Shown here: one piece after another, positions 53,384-61,207 of the stretch | Layout of the letters: each line of letters begins with the position of its first letter | Numbering within the stretch: the first letter of the stretch is position 1 | Assembly (NCBI RefSeq): GCF_001953745.1 | Contig: NZ_LWLN01000001.1 | Coordinates: 2,666,001 to 2,730,000 of the forward strand | Length of the DNA stretch: 64,000 nucleotides | Origin: Natrinema saccharevitans | GTDB taxonomy: Archaea; Halobacteriota; Halobacteria; Halobacteriales; Natrialbaceae | Direction of reading: 5' to 3' | The notes under the pieces: model-generated | Told to the model about the DNA's origin: nothing | Databases searched by the model: none | The model's input: the letters and a program-made list of their open reading frames with translations, nothing else | Position numbers and translations under genes: made by a program

Positions 53384-53944
53384 TTATCGCACGTCCCGCC
53401 GCATGGCGATCTCGAACCACGGGCAGAGCCGCAGTTGGCGGTACCACTCGGGGTTCGAGTGGAGGCGCTCGTAGGGGACCCACATCAGGCCGGCGACCTC
53501 CTCCTCGTTGGGATCGAGGCTCCGGTCGGACAGGGTCACCTGCAAGACGGCACAGACCTCGTGTTCGACGCCCGCGTTCTCGAAGTAGCGCTTGTACTCG
53601 AACCGGTCGGTCAGCCGCAGGTCGTCGTACTGGTCGGGGGAGATACCAAGTTCCTCCTCGAGGCGCTTTCGGGTCGCTTCCTCCTGGCTCTGGCCCTCGA
53701 CGGGGTGGGAGGCGACGGTGCCGTCCCAGTAGGTTCCCCACAGGCGCTTGCCCGGCGCGCGCTGGGCCAGCAGGATGTTGCCCTCGCCGTCGAAGACGAG
53801 CGAAGTAAAGGCCCGGTGGCGAATCCCGTCGCCGGTGTGGGCGTCGAGCCGGTTGACCAGTTCGAGTTCGGTATCGTCGGCGTCGACGGCGATCACGTCC
53901 TGTCCGGCGTTTTCGTGTTGGAGATTCTCCTCCGGTGTGCTCAT
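53384..53944 (-). CDS. idi: Isopentenyl-diphosphate isomerase, type I
   Basis: A 186-residue Nudix-fold enzyme that interconverts IPP and DMAPP for archaeal lipid and carotenoid synthesis. HRAFTSLVFDGEGNILLAQRAPGKRLWGTYWDGTVASHPVEG carries the IDI-specific TVASHP with the metal-binding His, and the Nudix box is EEATRKRLEEELGI. VEHEVCAVLQVTL with the active-site Glu region follows. ATG 53944 is chosen over the longer frame upstream, which has no conserved N-terminus. A generic Nudix hydrolase is the alternative. Confidence 0.85.
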   Translation of the reverse strand: MSTPEENLQHENAGQDVIAVDADDTELELVNRLDAHTGDGIRHRAFTSLVFDGEGNILLAQRAPGKRLWGTYWDGTVASHPVEGQSQEEATRKRLEEELGISPDQYDDLRLTDRFEYKRYFENAGVEHEVCAVLQVTLSDRSLDPNEEEVAGLMWVPYERLHSNPEWYRQLRLCPWFEIAMRRDVR

Positions 53945-54014
53945 ACCCATATACTTACCGTGGCTCTTGAAACCAGTATCGCCTCGAGGCGGCCGTTTCG
54001 AATCGATATACACG

Positions 54015-54983
54015 CTATCCCGTCGGTTCGAGCGACCAGAGTTCGCCGCCGTCGGGCTCGGACCGGTACGCCTCCCCGACGGGGACCGTGAGCGCGCCGG
54101 GTTCGGTCTCGAGGCGGAGCCGGTCGGTCTCGAGGGTCTCGCCGTCTAAGCTGTACTCGACGGCGTCCGCGCGGCTCTCGATCGACAGCGTCGGCGTCCG
54201 CCGACGGACGATACGCGAACTGTCGCCGCCGAACAGTCCCTCGAGGGCCGCGCTGCCAAGCACCTCTCTCGTCGCGGCGTCCTCGACGATCGCCACCTCG
54301 AACAGGCCGTCCTCGACGTCGGCCTGGGCGGTCCGCGCGCCGGTAAATCGCCGGCAGTTCCCGATGAGGACGAACATCGCCTCGCCCTCCCAGGCGCGGG
54401 CCCGTTCGCCGTTCGGCCCCGCGGCCGTCTCGACGCGCAGCGGGAGCGAGTCGAACTCCCCGACCGTCTCGATCGTGTTCTTGACGTAGGCCAGCACGCC
54501 CAGTTCGGCCTTGCTCTCGGGGGTCGTCTCGCTGCTGGCCTCGGCGGTGATCCCGCCGACACAGGAGTTGACGAAGGGCCGGTCGTTGGCCCACCCGACG
54601 TCGATCTCCCGACGGCGACCCTCCTCGATCACGGAAAAGGCGTGCTCGAGGTCCCGAACGCCGACGTTCGTCGCGAAGTTGTTTCCCGTCCCCGCCGGGA
54701 CGACGGCGACGGTCGTCGACTCGAGGGCGTCGGCGGCCGCGACGCCGTTGACCACGGCGTTGAGCGTGCCGTCGCCGCCGGCCGCGGCGACGAGGTCGGC
54801 GTCGGGCGCGGCCTCGCGTGCGAGCCGGATCGTGTCGCCCGCCTCCTCGGTCCGCCGGATCTCGAAGCCGTGTCGGTCCGCGAGCGCGGCGACGGTGTCG
54901 ACGTGGTCCCCGCTGCCGCTGACGGGGTTACAGACGAGGACGCGGTCGCTCGAACGACCGTCGTCCGGCCCCTCCGATTGCAT
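54015..54983 (-). CDS. Diacylglycerol/lipid kinase (YegS/DagK family)
   Basis: A 322-residue lipid kinase. VLVCNPVSGSGDHV near residue 15, AAGGDGTLNAVVNG (the GGDGT ATP-binding motif) and VVPAGTGNNFATN are diagnostic. The C-terminal half has the beta-sandwich domain with VNSCVGGIT and EVAIVEDA. ATG 54983 is used; the extension upstream is arginine-poor but without conserved residues. In haloarchaea such enzymes may act on archaeal ether lipids or on sphingoid-like bases; substrate is not readable. Confidence 0.9.
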   Translation of the reverse strand: MQSEGPDDGRSSDRVLVCNPVSGSGDHVDTVAALADRHGFEIRRTEEAGDTIRLAREAAPDADLVAAAGGDGTLNAVVNGVAAADALESTTVAVVPAGTGNNFATNVGVRDLEHAFSVIEEGRRREIDVGWANDRPFVNSCVGGITAEASSETTPESKAELGVLAYVKNTIETVGEFDSLPLRVETAAGPNGERARAWEGEAMFVLIGNCRRFTGARTAQADVEDGLFEVAIVEDAATREVLGSAALEGLFGGDSSRIVRRRTPTLSIESRADAVEYSLDGETLETDRLRLETEPGALTVPVGEAYRSEPDGGELWSLEPTG

Positions 54984-55037
54984 ACCGCGGGAGACGCCGG
55001 CCGAGCGCAAAAGGGTCTGGCCGGCGTCTGCGTAGCC

Positions 55038-55763
55038 GTGTACACCGTCGACCTCCACGCGCACACGCGATTCTTCCACGGTCGCCGCGCGCTCGGCGAC
55101 CGGTTCGATCCGCTGGGCGTCAGGCTCCTCACCGAGGTGGCCGCCCGGCGCGGCCTCGACGGGGTCGCGACCACCAACCACGACTACTACACGCCGTTCG
55201 ATCCCGCGCCCGACGTGGCGACGCTGCCGGGCATCGAGATCACCACGGATCGGGGCCACGTCCTCGTCGTCGGCCCCGATCCGCCCCGCGCGACGAACCC
55301 CGGCGCGCTCTCGCCCGCGGAGGCCGTCGCGCTGGCCCACGACCGCGACTGTGCCGCCATCGTCGCCCACCCGTTCCGGAACAGCACGGTGCGGGAACTC
55401 GAGGACGTTCCCTTCGACGCGATCGAGGTCAACGGCAAACACCCCCGCTCGCAGCCCCTCGTCGAGGAGTTAGCGAAGGAACGGGACCTGCCGCTGACCG
55501 GCGGCAGCGACGCCCACTACCCCTTCGAGGTGGGACGGGCCTACACCGTCGTGGAGGCCGACCGGCTCACGCCCGAGTCGATCGTCGAGGCGATCCGCGA
55601 CGGCCGGGTGAGCGCGCGCGTCTCGCGGTCTGGGTTCGACAGCCTGCTACGGCGGGCCTACCGCGCGATCCACGACCGCAAGGGCGTGATCGACGCGCTC
55701 GACCGTCCGACTCCGGGCGTGGGCGAACCGCCCGGCGAGGACGAGGAGTCGATCGAACAGTAA
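55038..55763 (+). CDS. PHP-domain phosphoesterase
   Basis: A 241-residue metal-dependent enzyme of the PHP family. VDLHAHTRFFHG near the start holds the HxH metal ligands; GVATTNHDYY, PGIEITTDRGHV, IVAHPFRNST and GGSDAHYP are the later motifs, all with metal-binding His/Asp. GTG 55038 is chosen because it lets the protein begin at the first conserved strand. It diverges from the lipid kinase. Members hydrolyse histidinol phosphate or 3',5'-nucleotides, or act as nucleases; the target cannot be told. Confidence 0.85.
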   Translation: MYTVDLHAHTRFFHGRRALGDRFDPLGVRLLTEVAARRGLDGVATTNHDYYTPFDPAPDVATLPGIEITTDRGHVLVVGPDPPRATNPGALSPAEAVALAHDRDCAAIVAHPFRNSTVRELEDVPFDAIEVNGKHPRSQPLVEELAKERDLPLTGGSDAHYPFEVGRAYTVVEADRLTPESIVEAIRDGRVSARVSRSGFDSLLRRAYRAIHDRKGVIDALDRPTPGVGEPPGEDEESIEQ

Positions 55764-55796
55764 CGACCACTCTGTGACGGCGAATCGACTAGCCGC

Positions 55797-55934
55797 CGTG
55801 CGGTGGCGCGCGCTGTCGGTCGGGTGAGCAGCGCGAGGCCGACCGACAACGACGTGCGAGGGATGAGCGAGGGAAGAGTGACCGAGCGAATCGGCTGGGG
55901 AGGGCGTGGTAACTCCGTGCTGCCACGACAGCAG
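55797..55934 (+). repeat. Hairpin-core dispersed repeat, copy 3
   Basis: Ends match the elements at 35372 and 22348 (cgtgcggtggcgcgcgctg ... gaatcggctggggagggcgtgg, then ctccgtgctgccacg). The core carries a 9-bp inverted repeat, 55815-55823 with 55839-55847 (gtcggtcgg arm). It follows the PHP gene. Beyond it, up to 56025, I see no gene in this gap. Confidence 0.6.
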
Positions 55935-56024
55935 CACACTCACCCTCGGAGAGGCCCTCTCTCGAGGATCATTTCTGTCGATCGCCTCGAGCTGACATCG
56001 ACAGTTTCCATATCGTTAGCAGTG

Positions 56025-56032
56025 GATATAAG
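56025..56032 (+). promoter_or_regulatory. TATA box for the structured RNA candidate
   Basis: The octamer gatataag sits in an A+T-rich stretch (atcgttagcagtggatataagt). An archaeal start site about 25-27 bp below its centre would fall near 56055, which is exactly the first base of the predicted RNA stem. Confidence 0.4.
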
Positions 56033-56055
56033 TAGCTACTAACCAACAATTAGCA

Positions 56056-56127
56056 CGGAAGCCGATCTCCGACAGGGGACGTCTCGAAACGTCCCGGGTG
56101 GACCTAGCACCCGAGACTCGGCTTCCA
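56056..56127 (+). ncRNA. Candidate structured RNA with three-way junction
   Basis: An outer 13-bp stem pairs 56057-56069 (GGAAGCCGATCTC) with 56113-56126 (one-base bulge). Inside are two perfect hairpins: GGGACGT/ACGTCCC (56076-56082, 56089-56095) and GGGTG/CACCC (56096-56100, 56108-56112). A TATA-like gatataag lies at the right distance upstream (56025). No protein frame explains this. It is not a purine riboswitch or hammerhead by the motifs I know. A structured transcript is likely but untested. Confidence 0.5.
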
Positions 56128-56258
56128 TCCGAGCGGATCGAAGCCATGATTGCATACGTTATACCGGGATATAAACGTCCCGCACGACGATCGCATCGCC
56201 AGTTACGACCGCGCTCGAGTCCGTCTCCACTCGCTCGAGAACCCACGGGGGCGGGCCG

Positions 56259-56423
56259 ATGAGTAGCGACTCGGAGGCCGACGACGAGACGCCGTTCCCC
56301 GACTGTCCGTCCTGCGGCGACCCGGTCGCGTTCGTCGTCGCCACGGGGCCGTCCACCGGCACCGTCGAACCCTGTGGCTGCTCGCTGCCGCCGGCCCTGT
56401 TGACGCCCGATCGGGAGGACTGA
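56259..56423 (+). CDS. Small CPxCG zinc-finger protein
   Basis: A 54-residue protein. CPSCGDPVAF (C16, C19) and EPCGCSLPP (C39, C41) give a four-cysteine zinc site, the pattern of the small CPxCG-related zinc proteins of haloarchaea that take part in growth and stress control. ATG 56259 follows a TATA-like gatataaacg at 56169-56178. It is too short for most ORF cut-offs. Function is not known. It precedes a divergent gap and the histidine kinase on the other strand. Confidence 0.65.
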   Translation: MSSDSEADDETPFPDCPSCGDPVAFVVATGPSTGTVEPCGCSLPPALLTPDRED

Positions 56424-56551
56424 CAGGGGGCCGTCTGACCGGCGCTCGAGGACCGCCGGTGACCCGCTCGAGGCCGCACGCAACGCCTCGCCGACGGTTC
56501 GTGTCTCCGAACCGCGGCGGGCACAGTCGCCCCCGACCGCGGTCGGGCGGG

Positions 56552-58420
56552 CTACGTCGCCGGCGGCACCCGGAGCGTGACGATGCTGCCCCGGGGTTCG
56601 TTCTCCTCGATCCGCAGTTCGCCCCCGACGTTCTTGGCCACCCAGTAGATGAGCCACAGCTCGAGTCCGGTGCCGTGGACGAGCGGCGTCTCGTGGCCCA
56701 ACTCGATCATCGGTTGTTCGTCCTCCGGGATGCCGGGGCCGTTGTCGGCGATCACGACGTCGACCCAGTCACCGCTGTCGGTCGCCTCGGGCGGGGTGAC
56801 GCCGACCGTCACGTCCGGGACGGGACGGTCGTTGTGACTGACGGCGTTGTGGATCGCTTCTCGGATCGCCATCTCCAGACGGTCGTCGGCCTGCACCGGG
56901 ACGGAATCGGGGGCCGTGACCGTGATCGCGGCGTCCGGGTACTGCTCGTCGAAGTCGGTCGCAACCCTCGAGACCAGCGCGCCGACGTCACAGGTCGCGT
57001 CGGCGTCTCGCTCCCGCTGGAACAGGTCCCGAACGGCGGCCGCGTTCTCGCTGATCTTGAGGAGATCGGCCGCCTGTTCTTCGATCGCCGTCACGGCGGT
57101 GTGACGATCCTCCTCGGCGGACGCCGTCCGGAGCCGGGCAGCGTTCCCTTCGATGACGTTCATCGCGTTCCGGATGTTGTGTCGCAGGATCCTGTTGAGG
57201 ACGCTCAGACGCTGTCGCCGCAACCGCTGTGCCGTGATGTCGGTCTCGATCGCCACGAAGTGCGTGATCTCGCCCGCGTCGTCGGTGATCGGCGCAATCG
57301 TCTGGTCGACGTGGTACTGCTCGCCGGACTTGCGCCGGTTGACGAGTTCGCTTTCCCAGATCTCACCCGAGCGGATCGTATCCCAGAGGTCCGCGTAGAA
57401 CGCCTCGTCGTGCTTTCCGGACTTGACGATCCGTGGGTTCAGACCGACGGCCTCCGTTCGGCTGTATCCGGTGTCCCGTTCGTAGGCCGGGTTGACGTAC
57501 TCGATGGTCCCGCTGCGGTCCGTGATGATGATCCCGTGCCCGGCCTGCTCGACCGCTTTTCGGAAGAGTTGCAACTCCCGCTCGCGTTCCTTCCGATCCG
57601 TAACGTCCTGTACCGCGCCGCGTAACGCGACGACGGTTCCGTCCTCCGTGACGGGTTTCCCGACGGTCCGAACCCAGCGGTCGTTCCCCTCGGCCGTGAC
57701 GACCTCGAGGACGCCGTCATACGACTCCTCGTCGCGTCGACACGCCTCGACGAACGAGCGGATCTTGGGCCGATCGTCGGGCCGATAGAACTCGATCGCG
57801 TCCGAAAGCGTCGGCTCGTAGCCGTCGTCGACCTCGAAAATCGCTCTCGTCCCGTCGGTCCACCGGAGATCGTTCGTTCGAAGATCGAGTTCCCACCCGC
57901 CGACGGCCGCGAGGTCCTCCGCTTTCGTCAGGAGATCCCGGTTCCGCTCGAGTTCGCGCTCCGCCGTCGCCCGTTCGGAGACTTCACGGACGATGCCGAC
58001 GATCCGGCGCACCGGACCGCTCGAGTCGGCCGGGTGCAGCGTCGTCTCGACGGTTCGTTGGCCGACCGGGAACGAACGCGTCGCGCTGACGTCGACCGAC
58101 TCCCCGACCTCGACACACTCCCGGTAGCGACGGAGGGTGTCGCCGTCGGAGGACAACTCGAACACGTCCTGCAGGGATTTTCCCGTGACCGACGCGTCGG
58201 TCAGGCCGGTCGCCGCTTCGTAGGCCGGGTTGACGCGTCGGAACGTGAACTCGAGATCCCGCACCGTCCGTTCGACGTCGATCAGAAAGACTGCCTCTTC
58301 GACGGCGTGAAACAGCGTTTCGGCCTCGTCTGGGGCCACCGGTCGGTCCCGATTCGAATCCCCCGTCCGATCGGTCGCGACCGACTCGTTTCGATTTCCG
58401 GAGCGTTTCTCGGCGGTCAT
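56552..58420 (-). CDS. PAS-domain sensor histidine kinase
   Basis: A 622-residue cytosolic protein with three PAS-like domains (about 35-150, 160-275 and 285-400; the third has RDTGYSRTEAVGLNPRIVKSGKHDE, a flavin- or ligand-binding type). The kinase core has H414 in ILRHNIRNAMNVIEGNA, the N-box EAIHNAVSH (521-529) and DNGPGIP (559-565). No transmembrane segment is visible, so it senses an internal signal. The matching response regulator is not in the window. ATG 58420 is used. Confidence 0.9.
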   Translation of the reverse strand: MTAEKRSGNRNESVATDRTGDSNRDRPVAPDEAETLFHAVEEAVFLIDVERTVRDLEFTFRRVNPAYEAATGLTDASVTGKSLQDVFELSSDGDTLRRYRECVEVGESVDVSATRSFPVGQRTVETTLHPADSSGPVRRIVGIVREVSERATAERELERNRDLLTKAEDLAAVGGWELDLRTNDLRWTDGTRAIFEVDDGYEPTLSDAIEFYRPDDRPKIRSFVEACRRDEESYDGVLEVVTAEGNDRWVRTVGKPVTEDGTVVALRGAVQDVTDRKERERELQLFRKAVEQAGHGIIITDRSGTIEYVNPAYERDTGYSRTEAVGLNPRIVKSGKHDEAFYADLWDTIRSGEIWESELVNRRKSGEQYHVDQTIAPITDDAGEITHFVAIETDITAQRLRRQRLSVLNRILRHNIRNAMNVIEGNAARLRTASAEEDRHTAVTAIEEQAADLLKISENAAAVRDLFQRERDADATCDVGALVSRVATDFDEQYPDAAITVTAPDSVPVQADDRLEMAIREAIHNAVSHNDRPVPDVTVGVTPPEATDSGDWVDVVIADNGPGIPEDEQPMIELGHETPLVHGTGLELWLIYWVAKNVGGELRIEENEPRGSIVTLRVPPAT

Positions 58421-58534
58421 TAGAACGGAATGTCGCCCCTCGGTGAAAAAAGCGGGCCGTACTTCTACCGAGTGGGAACGCCGTCGCGACTCGAGTCGCG
58501 GTCGTTTCGTCCCGGGTCGGAGCGAGCGGCGGAT

Positions 58535-58948
58535 TCAGCCGAGTTCCTCGTCCAGAATCAACCGCGTTTTCGTACTCACGACCTCCTCCTGATCGCGGGC
58601 CTTGGTGATGAGATCGTTGACCCCGCGCGTGTCCGCGGCGTCGACGACGAGGACGACGTCCTGCTCGCCCGAAACCATCCAGACGAAGTCGACCTCGTCC
58701 CACTCGGCGATCCGCTCGGAGACGGCCTTGGTGTCGACGTCGACCGCGACGCTGAGTTCGATCATCGCCTGGACGTTGCCCGTCCGGGTCGAGATCGTAA
58801 AGCGCTCGATCACGTCGTCGTCTAGCATCCGCTCGACGCGGTTCCGGACGGTCCCCTCGCTGGTCCCTACTTCGTCGGCGATCTCCGTGTAGGGCGTGCG
58901 GCTGTCTCGACGGAGAATATCGAGGATCTGTCGGTCCAGGTCGTCCAT
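58535..58948 (-). CDS. Lrp/AsnC-family transcriptional regulator
   Basis: A 137-residue protein: the DNA-binding part is LDRQILDILRRDSRTPYTEIADEVGTSEGTVRNRVERML, and the RAM/ACT ligand-binding part runs from VQAMIELSVAVDVD to the end. Haloarchaeal Lrp members often regulate amino-acid or nucleotide genes. It stands divergently to carA with a 102-bp gap that contains a TTACGA-AAA-TCGTAA palindrome, so auto- and carA control are likely but inferred. Confidence 0.92.
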   Translation of the reverse strand: MDDLDRQILDILRRDSRTPYTEIADEVGTSEGTVRNRVERMLDDDVIERFTISTRTGNVQAMIELSVAVDVDTKAVSERIAEWDEVDFVWMVSGEQDVVLVVDAADTRGVNDLITKARDQEEVVSTKTRLILDEELG

Positions 58949-58984
58949 GGAGATGCGTACCTACGGCGAACCCGCACTTACCGA

Positions 58985-58999
58985 TTACGAAAATCGTAA
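58985..58999. promoter_or_regulatory. Palindromic operator between lrp and carA
   Basis: TTACGA-AAA-TCGTAA is a perfect 6-bp inverted repeat with a 3-bp centre, placed between the divergent starts at 58948 and 59051. A half-site TCGTAA recurs at 59046-59051 on the carA start. Lrp-type regulators bind such A+T-rich palindromes. Confidence 0.5.
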
Positions 59000-59050
59000 C
59001 TGAGCTTCGAAGACAACACTTATGCCGGTCCATCCGATACGTAGATCGTA

Positions 59051-60130
59051 ATGACGGAAGCCTACGTCGCACTGGAAGGCGGCCACGTACTCGAGGGACG
59101 TGGTCGTGCCGACGGGACGGCCCGCGGCGAAATCGTATTCACGACAGCGTATACCGGCTACGAGGAGAGCCTCACCGATCCCTCCTACGAGGAGCAGATC
59201 CTCACGTTCTCGTATCCGCTGATCGGCAACTACGGCGTCCGCGAGGAGCGCTTCGAGGACGACCGCATCCACCCCCGCGCCGCGATCGCCAAGGAGTTCA
59301 CCGACGAGATCGTCGACTGGTTCGAACGCGAGGGCATTCCGGCGGTCGACCACCTCGACACCCGCGACGTCGTCACCGACATCCGCGACGGCGGCGCGAT
59401 GAAATGCGGCATCGCCGTCGGCGAGGACGTCACCGAGGAAGACGCCCTCGAGCAACTCGAGGCCTGCAAGGCGATGAGCGACCACACCGAGATCGGCGCA
59501 CAGGTCAGCGTCGACGAGCCCGAGGTCCACGGCGAAGACAACGACGGCGAGACGGTCGCGCTGATCGACTGCGGCGCGAAGGGCTCGATCATCAGCTCGC
59601 TGCTCGAGCGCGACGCGACGGTTCACGTGCTGCCCTACGACGCCGACGTCTCCGCGGTCGCGGCCGTCGACCCCGATCTGCTCTTCGTCTCGAACGGTCC
59701 CGGCGACCCGGTCAACTTCGAAGGGGCCATCACGCTCGTCGAGGAATTCGTCGAGGACACGCCCGTCGCCGGCATCTGTCTCGGCCAGCAGATCGTCGCC
59801 GAGGCGCTCGGCGGCTCCACCGAGAAGATGACCTTCGGCCACCGCGGTGTCAACCAGCCCGTCCTCGACTTGGAGTCCGGGCAGGTCGTGATGACCACCC
59901 AGAACCACGGCTACACGGTCGCCGATCCGGGTGAGCACCTCGAGGTCACCCAGATCAACGTCAACGACGACACGCCGGAAGGAATCGACGGCGTCGAGTA
60001 CGACGTGATCACCCGCCAGTACCACCCCGAGGCAAACCCGGGTCCGCACGACACCCTCGACTTCTTCGACGACGTCCTCGCCATGGCTTCCGGGCGAGCC
60101 GACTCGCAGGCGGTTCCGGCCGACGACTGA
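59051..60130 (+). CDS. carA: Carbamoyl-phosphate synthase small subunit
   Basis: A 359-residue glutaminase subunit that feeds ammonia to the large subunit (carB, outside the window) for arginine and pyrimidine synthesis. The N-terminal domain starts AYVALEGGHVLEGRGRADG. The class I glutamine amidotransferase has GICLGQQIVAEAL (nucleophilic Cys) and QYHPEANPGPHDT (His, Glu). SNGPGDP is the interface strand. ATG 59051 gives the usual start. It lies opposite the Lrp gene. Confidence 0.96.
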   Translation: MTEAYVALEGGHVLEGRGRADGTARGEIVFTTAYTGYEESLTDPSYEEQILTFSYPLIGNYGVREERFEDDRIHPRAAIAKEFTDEIVDWFEREGIPAVDHLDTRDVVTDIRDGGAMKCGIAVGEDVTEEDALEQLEACKAMSDHTEIGAQVSVDEPEVHGEDNDGETVALIDCGAKGSIISSLLERDATVHVLPYDADVSAVAAVDPDLLFVSNGPGDPVNFEGAITLVEEFVEDTPVAGICLGQQIVAEALGGSTEKMTFGHRGVNQPVLDLESGQVVMTTQNHGYTVADPGEHLEVTQINVNDDTPEGIDGVEYDVITRQYHPEANPGPHDTLDFFDDVLAMASGRADSQAVPADD

Positions 60131-60255
60131 CGGCCGCGACCCTCGTTTTCCGTTCGATAACCGCTTAGCCCCCTTCGAAAACGATAGCGACGCGATCCCG
60201 GTCACTCGAGCGTGCGATCGAACCCCCGGTCGACGTTCGCGGCTCGTCGATGCTG

Positions 60256-61206
60256 TCAGTCCCTCGTCGGCTCGTCGATACCCGTGTCGCGAACGTACGC
60301 TCGGATCGCGTCGTCGTCGACGGCCTCGAGCAGCAGTTCGTCGTCGAGCGCGGCCGCGAGCCGTCGCTGGCCGCGGTCGGCCCGCCGACTCGCAGTGTCG
60401 GGATCGACGTAACTCTCGTCGCGTTCGTCGGCGTAGGCCGCGGCGAGCCGGCGGCTCTCGGCCGCGTCGTACTCCTCGGGAGCGTCCGATTCGAACAGTT
60501 CGACCCGGCGGTCGGGATCGGCCCACTCGTCCGATCGGTCCGCGGCGTCGCGTCGCCAGTCGTAGCGCTCGGCGAACCGACCCCAGTAGCCCGCGTCCTC
60601 GCGGCGGTCCCGCAACAGCGATCGAGCGACCGTCGCGCCGTGACCGGCCGCGATGATCGCCTGGTCACCACAACCCGCCAGCGGGCCGGCGACGTAGAGT
60701 CCGTCGATCGGCGTCCGGCCGTCGTCGTCGGGATAGGTTTCGTCGAAGCGCTCGACCGTTCCGCCGTCGCGCTCCTCGGTGACGAACAGCGCGTCGGGGT
60801 CGTCGAGTCCGCGGAGGTAGGAGCCGTCGTACTTGCTCGCGGCGATCACGTACCGCGCTCGGTGGGCTTTGCCGTCCTGCGTCTCGAGGCGAAAGCCGCC
60901 GTCGGCCAGCAGCGCGACGGACTCGACGAGTGCCTCGCGGAGCCGACAGCCCGCCGTCTCGGCGTGGTCTCGCGCGAGTTTGCGGAAGGTCTCGACGTCG
61001 ATCCCGCCGGGGAACCCGAGGTAGTTCTCGAGGACGGCACACCGCCGTAACGATGAGGGCCCGCGGTCGAAGACCGTCGTCTCGAGGCCCGCTCGAGCGG
61101 TGAAGACGCCGGCGGCGCAGCCGGCCGGCCCGCCGCCGACGACGGCCACGTCGGCGTCGAACCCGCGGTCGGTGCGGCCGTCCGCGTCGTCGCGGTCCGC
61201 GCCCAT
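60256..61206 (-). CDS. FAD-dependent oxidoreductase (thioredoxin reductase-like)
   Basis: A 316-residue flavoprotein. DVAVVGGGPAGCAAGVFTARAGLETTVFDRG is a clear FAD-binding Rossmann motif, and GLYVAGPLAGCGDQAIIAAGHGA near residue 180 is the second FAD motif. The redox-active Cys pair of thioredoxin reductase is not seen in a CxxC form, so it may be a ferredoxin- or other-type oxidoreductase. The C-terminal 110 residues are acidic and helical. It is 1 bp downstream of the iron-type lipoprotein gene and likely co-transcribed, which suggests a role in metal reduction. Confidence 0.8.
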   Translation of the reverse strand: MGADRDDADGRTDRGFDADVAVVGGGPAGCAAGVFTARAGLETTVFDRGPSSLRRCAVLENYLGFPGGIDVETFRKLARDHAETAGCRLREALVESVALLADGGFRLETQDGKAHRARYVIAASKYDGSYLRGLDDPDALFVTEERDGGTVERFDETYPDDDGRTPIDGLYVAGPLAGCGDQAIIAAGHGATVARSLLRDRREDAGYWGRFAERYDWRRDAADRSDEWADPDRRVELFESDAPEEYDAAESRRLAAAYADERDESYVDPDTASRRADRGQRRLAAALDDELLLEAVDDDAIRAYVRDTGIDEPTRD

Positions 61207-61207
61207 C

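Noticed and set aside
56056..56127. Hammerhead or purine riboswitch for the three-way junction
   Set aside because: The core lacks the CUGANGA/GAAA pattern and the paired-loop sequences of a purine riboswitch.
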